NCBI RefSeq assembly: GCF_020447315.1
Contig: NZ_JAJADQ010000014.1
Coordinates: forward strand, 1-64,000
From: Hymenobacter nitidus
GTDB taxonomy: Bacteria > Bacteroidota > Bacteroidia > Cytophagales > Hymenobacteraceae
Length of the DNA: 64,000 bases
Reading direction: 5' to 3'
A model generated the notes under the pieces. That model was not told the origin of the DNA and did no database searches. It saw nothing but the letters and a program-made list of their open reading frames with translations. Below are positions 43,205 through 51,935 of the stretch, piece by piece. The position numbers and the translations under genes were made by a program. The stretch's first letter is position 1, and each line of letters opens with the position of its first letter.

Positions 43205-43340
43205 TTACCTTTCTCAGATGCTCCGGGACAAGTATGGTGGGGCACCCGAGAAACTCAAGGTGCTCCAGAACAAGTGTTTTAGGTTATCCGAGAAACTCAG
43301 GGCGGCCCGCTACACTCGTAGTGGGCACCCCTAGAAACCT
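43161..43340. repeat. Degenerate ~42-bp direct repeat
   Basis: The word CCCGAGAAAC or a close variant occurs at 43161, 43245, 43287 and 43329, i.e. at spacings of 84, 42 and 42 bases. The DNA between the last three is recognisably repeated (tgctccaga-acaagt...ggt-gcacccgagaaactca-gg). Units differ by 30-40%, so this is an old tandem array. No open frame uses it. Confidence 0.6.
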
Positions 43341-43403
43341 GGGTCGCCCCGGCCCAGGTTTCTAGGGGCAGCCCGAAAACTGCCGGTACCTGGTTCCGGC
43401 AGT
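43328..43403. repeat. Two adjacent perfect hairpins closing the palindrome-rich gap
   Basis: CCCCTAGAAACCTGGG (43328-43343) pairs perfectly with 43353-43368. Directly after it ACTGCCGG (43379-43386) pairs with CCGGCAGT (43396-43403). Neither has a U-tract. Confidence 0.8.
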
Positions 43404-43520
43404 CTCACAGGTTAGCCCTATTCTCCCGACGACTGTTCGGCCTGCTACGGAACAATTTACCCTTGCGCTGTTGTCGTTCAGGCAAGCGGGGCTGCATGCA
43501 GCCTCCGCGGCTATATTGCG

Positions 43521-43528
43521 TATCTTTC
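43521..43528 (+). promoter_or_regulatory. Possible -7 element of the DUF4175 operon
   Basis: TATCTTTC matches TAnnTTTG in all but the last base and ends 30 bases before the TTG start of the DUF4175 gene. Weak evidence; given because it is the only candidate there. Confidence 0.35.
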
Positions 43529-43558
43529 CGAGGGGTCCGCACTGGGCTCTTTTAGTTA

Positions 43559-46500
43559 TTGGAGAAAGAATCTGTGCCTGTAACGACTACGAATGCGCCG
43601 GCCCTGGAGCAGGTCCTGGCGCAACTGGATGCCTTTAAGCGGAAGTTCTACCTGAACCTGCTGGTGCGCGGCGCCCTGGTGGCGGGCGGGTTGCTGCTGA
43701 CGCTGTTCTTGGTGTTCAACACCCTGGAATATTTCCTCTACCTGCCCACCTGGGTGCGGGGCGGGCTGCTCTTTGGCTTCCTGGCCCTCACCGCCTACGC
43801 CTTCGGGCGCTGGATCTGGCAACCCCTAGCGGCCCTTACCAACCTGCGGCGCCTGCTCAGTGACGAGCAGGCCGCCCAGCGCGTGGGCGAATTATTCCCC
43901 CAGGTGCAGGACAAGCTACTCAACGCGTTGCAGCTGCAGGGTCAGGCCCGGGAAAATGAGCTGATTGCCGCCAGCCTGGAGCAGCGCGCCGGCCAGCTCA
44001 CCGGCCTGGAGTTTTCGCAGGGCATCAACATCAAGAACCAGAGCCGGCCGCTGTGGAAATACGTGGCCGTGCCCGCCAGCACCATGCTGCTCCTGCTGCT
44101 GGTATACCCGGCTCTGTTCGTGCAGGGCACCGACCGGATTTTCCACTTCGACCGCGCCTACTCGCCGCCCGCGCCGTTTAGGTTTATCGTCGAGAACAAG
44201 GATCTGAAAGCTTTCAAGGGGGAAAGCTACGAGCTGGCCGTAACGGTGGAAGGCGAGGCCCTGCCCAACGAAATCAACATCGTATACGGCGGCCGGGAGC
44301 GGCACCTGACTAAGCAAAGCAGCAACACGTACACCTACGAGTTCAAGCAGCTGCAGCGCGACGTGGAGTTCCAGCTGGCCGCCGCCGGTTTCACCTCCGA
44401 CGACTACGACCTGCTGGTGCGCGAGCGGCCCAACCTGCGCGACTTTGCCGTGCACGTCACCTACCCGACCTACATCGGGAAGCCCGCCGAAACCATCCGC
44501 AACACCGGCAATCTGACCGTGCCCGAGGGCAGCACCGTGCGCTGGGAGTTCAGCACCGCCGCCACCGACGAGCTGCAGCTGCTCTTTACCAACCCCAACG
44601 AAACCGTGACGGCCACCGAGTCGGGCGAAGGGTTTGAAACCTCGCGCCGCATCCTGAAAAGCCAGGAATACGCCGTGCGCCTGCGCAATGCCGCCAGCCT
44701 GAACCGGGACCCAATTCAGTACCAGATAACGGCCATTCCGGACCTCGTGCCGGAAATTACAGTCGAAAGCTTCGCCGATACTACCTCGTTGCGCTATCTG
44801 GCCCTGGGCGGCTCAGTGCGGGATGATTACGGCCTGAGCCGCCTGCAGCTTTACTACCGCGTGACCTCGAAAGCCCGCCCCAACCGTCAGGACAGCGGAG
44901 CTAACGGCAACTACAAGGCCCGCGCCATTGCCCTGCAGAATGGCCCCAACCAGAGCTATGCCTACCAGTGGGATTTGGCCGCGCTTAGCCTGAAGCCCGG
45001 CGACCGGGTGGAATACTACCTGCAGGTGTGGGACAACGATGGGGTGCACGGCCCCAAGTCGGCCCGCACGCGGGCGGCGGAATTCAAACTGCCCTCCACG
45101 AAAGAGCTGCGGGAGCAGATGAACGCCCAGTCGCAGTCGGTGCAGAACCAGCTGAGCCAGGCGGCGGAGAAATCCAAGAAGCTGGAGCGGGAAATGGCCA
45201 AGACCGAAGACAAGCTCAAGACTAAGCGCAACCTCAACTTCCAGGACAAAAAGCAGCTCCAGGACATGCTCCAGCAAAAGGAGCAGATGGATCAGCAGCT
45301 GGCCGACATGAAGAAGATGTTTGAGGAGCTGACCCAGAAGCAGGACCAGCTCGACCCCAAAAGCGAGGAGCTGCGCGAGAAGGCCGAGGAGCTCAAGAAG
45401 CTGATGGACTCGTTGCTCGACCCCGAAACCAAGAAGCTCTACGACCAGCTGAAGAAGCTACTGGATGAGCAGAAAACACCCGACGCCCAGCTCCAGAAGA
45501 TGCTGCAGCAGCTCGAAAACAAGGAGAATACCCTGCAGAAAGAGTTGGAGCGCGCCCTGGAGATGTTCAAGCAGCTGCAGTTTGAGCAGAAGATGGAGCA
45601 GGCCACCGAAAAGCTGGAGCAGCTGGCTCAGGAGCAGGAAAAGCTGGCCGAGCAAACCGAGAAGAACGACAAGCAGGACCCGGACAACAAAGCCAATAAC
45701 CAGGAACAAAAAGCCAAAAACGAGCAGCTTAAGCAGGAGCAGGCCGAAAAGCAGCAGGAGTTCCAGGAGGTGAAAAAGGAGCTGGAGGAGCTCAAGAAGA
45801 TGGACGAGCAGCTGGACAACCAGAACGGCGCCGACGACATGAAGCAGGACCAGCAAGACGTGGACCAGCAGCAGCAGGACAGCCAGGAGCAGCTTTCGAA
45901 AAACCAGAACAAGAAAGCCAGCCAGAGCCAGAAGCAGGCCGCCCAGAAGATGCAGCAGATGGCCCAGAAGATGAAGCAGCAGCAGGAGGAAGACCAGGAC
46001 GAGCAGCAGCAGCAGAACATCGACGACCTGCGCGACATCCTCGACAACCTCATCACGCTCAGCTTCGACCAGGAAAACCTGATGAAGCAGTTCCGCTCCG
46101 TCGACCAGACCGACCCGCGCTTCGTGCAGCTGGGCCAGAACCAGCGCAAGCTCAAGGACGACGCGGCCATCATTCAGGACTCCTTGTATGCCCTGGCCAA
46201 GAAGGTGTTCCAGATCAAGTCGTTCGTGACCCGGGAAGTAGGGGAGATGAACGGACAGATGGATGAGTCCCTGAACCAGATTCGGCAGCGCAACGTGGGG
46301 CGGGCCACCAATAGCCAGCAGCTGGCCATGACCAGCATGAACAACCTGGCCCTGATGCTCAACGACGCCCTGCAGCAGATGCAGCAGGAGCAGCGCGAGG
46401 GGCAGCAGAGTCAGCAGAGCGGGGGTAAGCCCGGCGGCAAAAAGAAGAAGAAAGGCAGCTCGCCCGGCGCCGGGCAGATGGGCAAGATGCAGCAGCAGCT

Positions 46501-46984
46501 CAACCAGCAGATTCAGCAGCTGCAGCAGAGCGGCAAGACCGGCCGGGCTTTGTCCGAGGACCTGGCCAAACTCGCGGCCCAGCAGCAAATGCTCCGGGAA
46601 GCCCTCAAAGAGCTCGATAAACTGCAGCAGGGCAGCAAAGAAGGCAAAGGCCAGAACGGTGCGGGCGGCACTGGCGAATTGAAGAAATTAATGGAACAAA
46701 CCGAAACCGACCTCGTAAACAAGCGGCTAACGGAGCAAACCATTTTGCGCCAGCGTCAAATCATGACCCGTTTGCTGGAAGTCGAGAAATCGGCTCGGGA
46801 GCGGGACCAGGATGACAAGCGTGAAGCGCAGACCGCCCAGAACCGCCCGCCGGTATTTCCGCCCGCTTTTGAAAAGTATAAGCAGCAGAAAAACAGGCAG
46901 ACAGAGCTGTTACGAACCGTTCCGCCGGCCCTCACGCCCTACTATCAGCGAGAGGTAAGTGAATATTTTCAGAAAATGAAATAG
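43559..46984 (+). CDS. Large DUF4175-family membrane protein with long coiled coil
   Basis: 1141 residues from TTG 43559. Two membrane segments near 30-75 (LLVRGALVAGGLLLTLFLVF, GGLLFGFLALTAYAFGRWIW) and a third near 165-185. A periplasmic beta-rich region runs from ~200 to ~520 (DYGLSRLQLYYRVTS, LKPGDRVEYYLQVWDNDGVHG). A very long Gln/Lys/Glu coiled coil covers ~525-900, and Gly/Lys-rich and helical segments end the protein. DUF4175 proteins of about this size are widespread in Bacteroidota; role unknown. Head of an operon with the ATPase-fold gene and ybeY. Confidence 0.88.
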   Translation: MEKESVPVTTTNAPALEQVLAQLDAFKRKFYLNLLVRGALVAGGLLLTLFLVFNTLEYFLYLPTWVRGGLLFGFLALTAYAFGRWIWQPLAALTNLRRLLSDEQAAQRVGELFPQVQDKLLNALQLQGQARENELIAASLEQRAGQLTGLEFSQGINIKNQSRPLWKYVAVPASTMLLLLLVYPALFVQGTDRIFHFDRAYSPPAPFRFIVENKDLKAFKGESYELAVTVEGEALPNEINIVYGGRERHLTKQSSNTYTYEFKQLQRDVEFQLAAAGFTSDDYDLLVRERPNLRDFAVHVTYPTYIGKPAETIRNTGNLTVPEGSTVRWEFSTAATDELQLLFTNPNETVTATESGEGFETSRRILKSQEYAVRLRNAASLNRDPIQYQITAIPDLVPEITVESFADTTSLRYLALGGSVRDDYGLSRLQLYYRVTSKARPNRQDSGANGNYKARAIALQNGPNQSYAYQWDLAALSLKPGDRVEYYLQVWDNDGVHGPKSARTRAAEFKLPSTKELREQMNAQSQSVQNQLSQAAEKSKKLEREMAKTEDKLKTKRNLNFQDKKQLQDMLQQKEQMDQQLADMKKMFEELTQKQDQLDPKSEELREKAEELKKLMDSLLDPETKKLYDQLKKLLDEQKTPDAQLQKMLQQLENKENTLQKELERALEMFKQLQFEQKMEQATEKLEQLAQEQEKLAEQTEKNDKQDPDNKANNQEQKAKNEQLKQEQAEKQQEFQEVKKELEELKKMDEQLDNQNGADDMKQDQQDVDQQQQDSQEQLSKNQNKKASQSQKQAAQKMQQMAQKMKQQQEEDQDEQQQQNIDDLRDILDNLITLSFDQENLMKQFRSVDQTDPRFVQLGQNQRKLKDDAAIIQDSLYALAKKVFQIKSFVTREVGEMNGQMDESLNQIRQRNVGRATNSQQLAMTSMNNLALMLNDALQQMQQEQREGQQSQQSGGKPGGKKKKKGSSPGAGQMGKMQQQLNQQIQQLQQSGKTGRALSEDLAKLAAQQQMLREALKELDKLQQGSKEGKGQNGAGGTGELKKLMEQTETDLVNKRLTEQTILRQRQIMTRLLEVEKSARERDQDDKREAQTAQNRPPVFPPAFEKYKQQKNRQTELLRTVPPALTPYYQREVSEYFQKMK

Positions 46985-47025
46985 CGTTCCGCTAATTTTA
47001 CCGCTCTGCTCCCCATTACATACCT

Positions 47026-47484
47026 ATGAAACAGGTTAAAATTCAGATTCCTTCGCTCGTAGAAAATATCCGTGTCGTAGAAAGCTTTATCGACAACTCC
47101 AAGGATACGTTTCATATCGAGGATGATATCTATGGCAATATCATGGTCGCCGTCACGGAGGCCGTGAACAATGCTATTCGCCACGGCAATAAGTTCGACA
47201 AGGACCGCAACGTGTATTTGTCGCTGTATGTCGACAAGGACCGCGTGAAGTTCGAGGTAGAGGACGAAGGGGAGGGTTTCGACTACACCGACCTGCTCGA
47301 CCCTACTGCGCCCGAAAACCTGGAAAACCCCGGTGGCCGCGGCATCTTCCTCATTCGCCACTTGGCCGATGAGGTAGAGTTCACCAAGGACGGCCGCAAC
47401 GTACAGCTCACCTTTATGCTGTCACCGGCCGAAACCGACGAATCTTCCGAAACCGATACCGTTTCCACCGAAAACGCGGCATGA
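47026..47484 (+). CDS. HATPase_c-fold protein, RsbW/anti-sigma kinase-like
   Basis: 152 residues. GHKL ATP-binding boxes: N box AVTEAVNNAIRHGN (~44-57), G1 EDEGEGFD (~78-85) and G2 NPGGRGIFLIRHLADEV (~102-118). This small stand-alone form is typical of RsbW/SpoIIAB-like kinases that bind a sigma or anti-anti-sigma factor. In Bacteroidota the gene regularly precedes ybeY. The last ~25 residues are acidic and Ser/Thr-rich. It lies 41 bases after the DUF4175 gene and overlaps ybeY by four bases (ATGA). Confidence 0.88.
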   Translation: MKQVKIQIPSLVENIRVVESFIDNSKDTFHIEDDIYGNIMVAVTEAVNNAIRHGNKFDKDRNVYLSLYVDKDRVKFEVEDEGEGFDYTDLLDPTAPENLENPGGRGIFLIRHLADEVEFTKDGRNVQLTFMLSPAETDESSETDTVSTENAA

Positions 47485-47972
47485 ACCAGCACCCTCCCGG
47501 AACGGAAGATGAAATGAATATGGGCCTGCCCGAAGACTCGCACGAGTCCGACGGTATCGAGTTTCTCGTCGAGGACGTGGACTTCGAATTGGCCGAGGCC
47601 GAGGCCCTGACCTCATGGATTGAGCGTATTGCCCAGGTGCACGAGCATAAAATCGTGCAGCTGACCTATATTTTCTGTTCCGACGAGTACCTGCACCGCG
47701 TCAACGTCGAGTACCTCGACCACGATACGTATACCGACGTCATCACCTTCGACAATGCCGACGACGCCGACATCATCGAGGGCGACATCTTCATCAGCGT
47801 GGAGCGGGTGCGGGAAAATGCTCAGCAACTGGGCGTCACGTTCCACGACGAGCTGCACCGGGTGATGATTCACGGGGTGCTGCACCTGCTGGGCTACGCC
47901 GACAAAGACCTGCTGAGCCAGACGGCCATGCGCAAGAAAGAAGATTACTGCCTGTCTTTGCGCACCTTCTAA
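47481..47972 (+). CDS. ybeY: Endoribonuclease YbeY, rRNA maturation factor
   Basis: 163 residues from ATG 47481; a start at Met 12 or 14 is possible. YbeY is a zinc-dependent RNase for 16S rRNA 3' end maturation and ribosome quality control. Seen here: TYIFCSDEYLHRVNVEYLDHDTYTDVITF and the metal motif HGVLHLLGYAD with His 131 and His 135. The third ligand, His in most bacteria (GYDH), is Asp 141 here, which I remember as usual for Bacteroidota. Start codon overlaps the stop of the upstream ATPase-fold gene. A terminator follows at 48009. Confidence 0.93.
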   Translation: MNQHPPGTEDEMNMGLPEDSHESDGIEFLVEDVDFELAEAEALTSWIERIAQVHEHKIVQLTYIFCSDEYLHRVNVEYLDHDTYTDVITFDNADDADIIEGDIFISVERVRENAQQLGVTFHDELHRVMIHGVLHLLGYADKDLLSQTAMRKKEDYCLSLRTF

Positions 47973-48008
47973 AGCGGTAATTGGTCGATATCAAAACTGA
48001 TTTTAACG

Positions 48009-48036
48009 AAAACGCCCGCAGACCTGCGGGCGTTTT
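48009..48036 (+). terminator. Intrinsic terminator after ybeY
   Basis: AAAACGCCCGCA pairs perfectly with TGCGGGCGTTTT, four-base loop, then TT. Ends the DUF4175-ybeY operon. Confidence 0.93.
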
Positions 48037-48124
48037 TTGTTTATTAGTAAAAGGATACCTCGGCGCAGATGGTGGCCATGCCGTACTTGGCCCCGTTTAG
48101 CAGGATGTCTTAATTCCGTGTTTC

Positions 48125-48850
48125 ATGTCGGCCAACTCTTCGCCCATTCTTGCTATTCCCGGCCAGGCGCTGGATTTTTACCTGAGTCAGGGCTACTACC
48201 GCATGCACCAGGACCTGTTTACCTGCCGCTTTCTGCCGGTAGAGGATGGCCTCTACTCCGTGCACTGGCTACGCCTGGTGCTGGCCGATGTGCAGTATGG
48301 GCCCGAACAGCGCCGCCTGCAGCGCCTCAACGAGCGGTTCTCGGTTGTGCTGCGCCAATTCCGGCTCACGGCTGAGCTGGAAGCCCTGTATGCCGACTAC
48401 CGTCGCTCCATCACCTTCGACGCGCCGCCCACCGTGGAGTCGTTTCTGCTGGCCGGGGCGACGCACAACGTGTTTGATACCGGCGTGGTGGAAGTGCGGG
48501 ACGGCGCCCGGCTGATTGCGGCCGGCATTTTCGACAGCGGGGCCCGGAGCATGGCCGGCATCATGAACTTCTACCACCCCGACTACCGCAAATACAGCCT
48601 GGGCAAGTACCTGATGCTGCTCAAGCTCGACCACGCCCGCCGCCAGCAGTATGCCTACTATTACCCCGGCTACCTGGCCCACAACTACCCCAAGTTCGAT
48701 TACAAGCTGTTTCCCTGCCCGGCCGCCACGGAAGTATTCGACTGCCTGAACCGGTGCTGGCTGCCCTACTCGCGGGAGGAAGTTGGCCGCCAATCGGCTG
48801 AGCTGCTGGCCGGATGGCAGCAGGAGGACACCGGACGGTACGACGCGTAG
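48125..48850 (+). CDS. Arginyl/leucyl-tRNA--protein transferase-like (Bpt/Ate family)
   Basis: 241 residues. The C-terminal half has the family signature: NVFDTGVVEVRDGARLIAAGIFDSGARSMAGIMNFYHPDYRKYSLGKYLMLLKLDHAR and YYPGYLAHNYPKFDYKLFP. The N-terminal half is shorter than in full Bpt/Ate enzymes and lacks an obvious Cys cluster. Known family role: transfer of Leu or Arg from tRNA to protein N-termini as a degradation signal. It stands between the ybeY terminator and a possible small RNA; transcription start not seen. Confidence 0.85.
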   Translation: MSANSSPILAIPGQALDFYLSQGYYRMHQDLFTCRFLPVEDGLYSVHWLRLVLADVQYGPEQRRLQRLNERFSVVLRQFRLTAELEALYADYRRSITFDAPPTVESFLLAGATHNVFDTGVVEVRDGARLIAAGIFDSGARSMAGIMNFYHPDYRKYSLGKYLMLLKLDHARRQQYAYYYPGYLAHNYPKFDYKLFPCPAATEVFDCLNRCWLPYSREEVGRQSAELLAGWQQEDTGRYDA

Positions 48851-48886
48851 AAAACAAGGCACCACGTAAAAAACAGGATTACTACC

Positions 48887-48894
48887 TATCTTTG
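48887..48894 (+). promoter_or_regulatory. Candidate -7 element upstream of a small RNA/mnmG leader
   Basis: TATCTTTG is an exact TAnnTTTG match, 164 bases before the mnmG ATG. Transcription would start near 48900. Confidence 0.6.
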
Positions 48895-48899
48895 CCCAC

Positions 48900-48980
48900 G
48901 TTCTGAGCACGTTGCGTTAGGCTGCCAAGCCCGAAGCTAAAGAACCGCCCGCTGTTTCACTTGAAGCGGAGGCGGTTTTT
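48900..48980 (+). ncRNA. Candidate small RNA or transcription attenuator upstream of mnmG
   Basis: Between the exact -7 element at 48887 and the terminator at 48943-48980 lie about 45 bases without a start codon or open frame. They can fold (TTAGGCT...AGCTAA) before the terminator. A short RNA of about 80 nt, or an attenuated leader of mnmG, would result. No known RNA family was recognised. Confidence 0.4.
48943..48980 (+). terminator. Intrinsic terminator in the mnmG leader
   Basis: ACCGCC-CGCT pairs with AGCG-GA-GGCGGT, then TTTTTCTGTTTT. It lies about 80 bases upstream of the mnmG ATG, so it must be read through, or a second promoter must lie after it. Confidence 0.75.
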
Positions 48981-49058
48981 CTGTTTTACCGCCTACGGCA
49001 CGAAACGCCCTTTTGCGCTGTTCATCCGAACAGTCCTTAGCCTTCAATCCCCACTGCC

Positions 49059-50927
49059 ATGTTCCAGCAGGAAGAATACGATGTTATTGTAGTAGGTGCC
49101 GGCCACGCTGGTTGCGAAGCTGCCGCCGCAGCCGCCAACCTGGGCTCCAAGGTCCTGCTGGTCACGATGAACATGAACACCATTGCCCAGATGTCGTGCA
49201 ATCCGGCCATGGGTGGGGTGGCCAAGGGCCAGATCGTGCGCGAAGTGGATGCGCTGGGCGGGCAGTCGGGCATCATCACCGACAAAACCATGATTCAGTT
49301 CCGGATGCTGAACCGCTCGAAAGGCCCCGCCATGTGGAGCCCCCGAGCCCAGAGTGACCGGATGCGCTTTGCCGAGGAGTGGCGCAACACCCTGGAGCAA
49401 AACCCGAACGTAGACTTCTGGCAGGAATCGGTGACCGGCGTCGTGGTGGAAAACGACACGGTGGTGGGCGTCAAAACCCAGCTCGGCATCGAGTTCCGGG
49501 GCAAGTCGGTGGTGCTCACCAACGGCACTTTCCTGAACGGCCTGATTCACATCGGTGAGAAAAACTTCGGCGGGGGCCGCGCCGCCGAGAAGAAAAGCAC
49601 TGGCATCACCGAGCAGCTCCTGGAGCTGGGCTTCGAGACGGGCCGCATGAAAACCGGCACCCCGCCCCGCGTGGACGGCCGCAGCTTGGACTACTCTAAA
49701 ATGGAAGAGCAGGCCGGCGACGAAACTCCCAGCAAATTCAGCTACCTCGACACGCCCGCGCTTCTCAAGCAGCGCCCGTGCTACATCACCTACACCAACC
49801 AGGAGGTGCACGACATTCTGCGCGAGGGGTTCGAGAAGTCGCCGATGTTCCAGGGCCGCATCAAGGGCCTGGGGCCGCGCTACTGCCCGAGCGTGGAGGA
49901 CAAAATCAACCGCTTCGCCGACAAGGACCGCCACCAGATTTTTGTGGAGCCCGAAGGCAGCAGCACCGTCGAAATGTACATCAACGGCTTCAGCAGTTCT
50001 TTGCCCGAAGACGTGCAGTACCGCGCCCTGCGCAAGATTGCGGGCTTCGAGAATGCCAAGATGTTCCGCCCCGGCTACGCCATCGAGTACGACTTCTTCC
50101 CGCCCACCCAGCTCAGCCTGACGCTGGAAACCAAGCGGGTAAAGAATCTTTACTTCGCGGGCCAGATCAACGGCACCACGGGCTACGAGGAAGCGGCCTG
50201 CCAGGGCTTGATGGCCGGTATCAACGCCCACAACAAGGTGCACGGCCGGGAGCCGTTCATCCTCAAGCGCAGTGAGGCCTACATCGGCGTGCTCATCGAC
50301 GATCTGGTGAACAAAGGCACCGACGAGCCCTACCGCATGTTTACGAGCCGGGCCGAGTACCGCATTCTGCTGCGCCAGGACAACGCTGACCTGCGCCTCA
50401 CGCCGCTGGGCCACGCCCTGGGGCTGGCCTCGGATGAGCGCATGGAGCGGGTGCAGCGCAAGCAGCAGGAAACTGCTGAAGTGGTGAAGCTGCTGAAAAA
50501 CTTCGCCATCGAGCCCGCCGAAATCAACGGCCTGCTGGAGGAGCTGGGCTCGGCCACGCTGCACGAGCGGACCCGGGCCGTGAACCTGCTGCGGCGCCCC
50601 AACCTGGAGCTGGAGCACCTGACGCGCACCTTGCCGGCTCTGACCTTGGCCCTGGGCCAGTACCAGCCCGACAGCCTGGAGCAGGCCATTATTGCCATTA
50701 AGTATGAGTCCTACATCGAGAAGGAAAACCAGCAGGCCGCCCGGGTGGCCGAGCTGGAAAACTTCGTGATTCAGGGCCGCCTCGACTATAAGCAGATGCC
50801 GGCCCTCTCGCACGAGGCCCGGGAAAAGCTGCTCAAGGTGCAGCCCGAAACTCTGGGCCAGGCCGCCCGCATCAGCGGCGTGTCGCCGGCCGACGTTTCG
50901 GTGCTGATGGTGTACCTTGGCCGATAA
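49059..50927 (+). CDS. mnmG: tRNA uridine-5-carboxymethylaminomethyl(34) synthesis enzyme MnmG (GidA)
   Basis: 622 residues, full length. With MnmE it installs the cmnm5 group on wobble uridine 34 of several tRNAs, using FAD and methylene-tetrahydrofolate. Seen here: FAD motif VIVVGAGHAGCEAAAAAANLG, TMNMNTIAQMSCNPAMGGVAKGQIVRE, the KTGTPPRVDGRSLD signature and QINGTTGYEEAACQGLMAGINA, plus the C-terminal helical domain. Genes of this family often flank the replication origin; here a DnaA-box cluster starts 3.2 kb downstream. Confidence 0.98.
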   Translation: MFQQEEYDVIVVGAGHAGCEAAAAAANLGSKVLLVTMNMNTIAQMSCNPAMGGVAKGQIVREVDALGGQSGIITDKTMIQFRMLNRSKGPAMWSPRAQSDRMRFAEEWRNTLEQNPNVDFWQESVTGVVVENDTVVGVKTQLGIEFRGKSVVLTNGTFLNGLIHIGEKNFGGGRAAEKKSTGITEQLLELGFETGRMKTGTPPRVDGRSLDYSKMEEQAGDETPSKFSYLDTPALLKQRPCYITYTNQEVHDILREGFEKSPMFQGRIKGLGPRYCPSVEDKINRFADKDRHQIFVEPEGSSTVEMYINGFSSSLPEDVQYRALRKIAGFENAKMFRPGYAIEYDFFPPTQLSLTLETKRVKNLYFAGQINGTTGYEEAACQGLMAGINAHNKVHGREPFILKRSEAYIGVLIDDLVNKGTDEPYRMFTSRAEYRILLRQDNADLRLTPLGHALGLASDERMERVQRKQQETAEVVKLLKNFAIEPAEINGLLEELGSATLHERTRAVNLLRRPNLELEHLTRTLPALTLALGQYQPDSLEQAIIAIKYESYIEKENQQAARVAELENFVIQGRLDYKQMPALSHEAREKLLKVQPETLGQAARISGVSPADVSVLMVYLGR

Positions 50928-51028
50928 TTGAGAACTCAGAGCTCCGAGCTGAGAAGTTAGATGCGGAAATGCCCCTGGCGCTCCGACTGGCTTCCGAGTT
51001 CGGAGCTCTGAGCTCTTACTTCTTAATT
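50926..51028. repeat. Inverted repeat between mnmG and the methyltransferase
   Basis: Left arm 50926-50956 and right arm 50991-51028 are reverse complements with a nine-base insertion; the best core is CTCAGAGCTCCGAGCT against AGTTCGGAGCTCTGAG. It begins inside the mnmG stop codon and ends nine bases before the GTG start at 51038. Confidence 0.75.
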
Positions 51029-51037
51029 CAAAAAAGC

Positions 51038-51931
51038 GTGTCCTACGAACGATTAGAATCCTGCCCGGTCTGCGGCAAAACCGAGTTCCGCAACAAGCTG
51101 GTGGTAGAAGACAAGTCGGTGAGCAAGGAAAGTTTTGCCATCGTGCAGTGCCTGGGCTGCACTTTCCAGTTTACCAACCCGCGCCCCGGCATCGAGGCCA
51201 TCGGGCGCTACTACGAGTCGGACGACTACGTTTCGCACAACAGCACGGCCACCGGCGTCATCAACCAGGCCTACAAAGTCGCCCGGTTTTTTACCATGCG
51301 CCGCAAGGTGGCTTTGGTCAATAAGCTAGCCCCGCGCAAGGGCAAGCTGCTGGATTACGGCTGCGGCACCGGCCACTTTCTGGCCACTGCCCGCTCCAAT
51401 GGCTGGCAGGTAGCCGGCGTGGAACCTAACGCCCGCGCCCAGCAGGAAGCCACCGAGCGGGTAGGCCAGCCCATCGGCAACGAAAGCCTGGTTCAGTTTG
51501 AAACCGGCTCGTTCGACGCCATTACCCTCTGGCATGTGCTCGAACATGTACACAACCTGAACGAGACGCTGCAGCAGCTCGTGCGCCTGCTCAAGCAGGA
51601 CGGCGTGCTCATCATTGCCGTGCCCAACGTGGACAGCCTCGATGCCCAGCACTACCGACAGGACTGGGCCGCCTATGATGTGCCGCGCCACCTCTATCAT
51701 TTCAGCCCCAAAACCATGAAGCTGCTGCTCAAAAAGCACAAGCTCACGGTGCCCGAAACTCTGCCCATGCCCCTGGATGCCTATTACGTGAGCATGCTCA
51801 GCGAAAAGCACCGGGCCGAGCGGGGCGGCGGGCTGATGAACGTGCTCAAGGCCGGCTACAAGTCCAATAAGTACGCCGAAGAACACGAAGGCCTGTATTC
51901 GAGCGTTATCTACGTGGCCCGTAAGCGCTAA
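51038..51931 (+). CDS. Class I SAM-dependent methyltransferase with N-terminal zinc-ribbon-like Cys pairs
   Basis: 297 residues from GTG 51038; the longer frame from 50969 would read through a palindromic repeat. Cys 9/Cys 12 (SCPVCGK) and Cys 38/Cys 41 (CLGC) form a zinc-ribbon pair. The methyltransferase domain follows: LLDYGCGTGHFL (motif I), FDAITLWHVLEHVHNLNETLQQLVRLLKQDGVLIIAVPN. This architecture (zinc ribbon plus Methyltransf_23) occurs in enzymes of sugar or lipid modification. It follows mnmG, an arrangement common in Bacteroidota. Substrate unknown. Confidence 0.88.
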   Translation: MSYERLESCPVCGKTEFRNKLVVEDKSVSKESFAIVQCLGCTFQFTNPRPGIEAIGRYYESDDYVSHNSTATGVINQAYKVARFFTMRRKVALVNKLAPRKGKLLDYGCGTGHFLATARSNGWQVAGVEPNARAQQEATERVGQPIGNESLVQFETGSFDAITLWHVLEHVHNLNETLQQLVRLLKQDGVLIIAVPNVDSLDAQHYRQDWAAYDVPRHLYHFSPKTMKLLLKKHKLTVPETLPMPLDAYYVSMLSEKHRAERGGGLMNVLKAGYKSNKYAEEHEGLYSSVIYVARKR

Positions 51932-51935
51932 AGCC

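Noticed and set aside
43161..43340. CRISPR array
   Set aside because: Repeats are degenerate and contiguous, without unique spacers between identical repeats, and no cas gene is present.
45458..46588. 376-codon minus-strand open frame rich in Leu
   Set aside because: It is the shadow of the Gln/Lys/Glu coiled coil of the DUF4175 protein (CAG/AAG/GAG codons read as CTG/CTT/CTC).
48900..48960. tRNA gene upstream of mnmG
   Set aside because: No TTC-arm consensus or cloverleaf could be drawn; the only stable element is the terminator.
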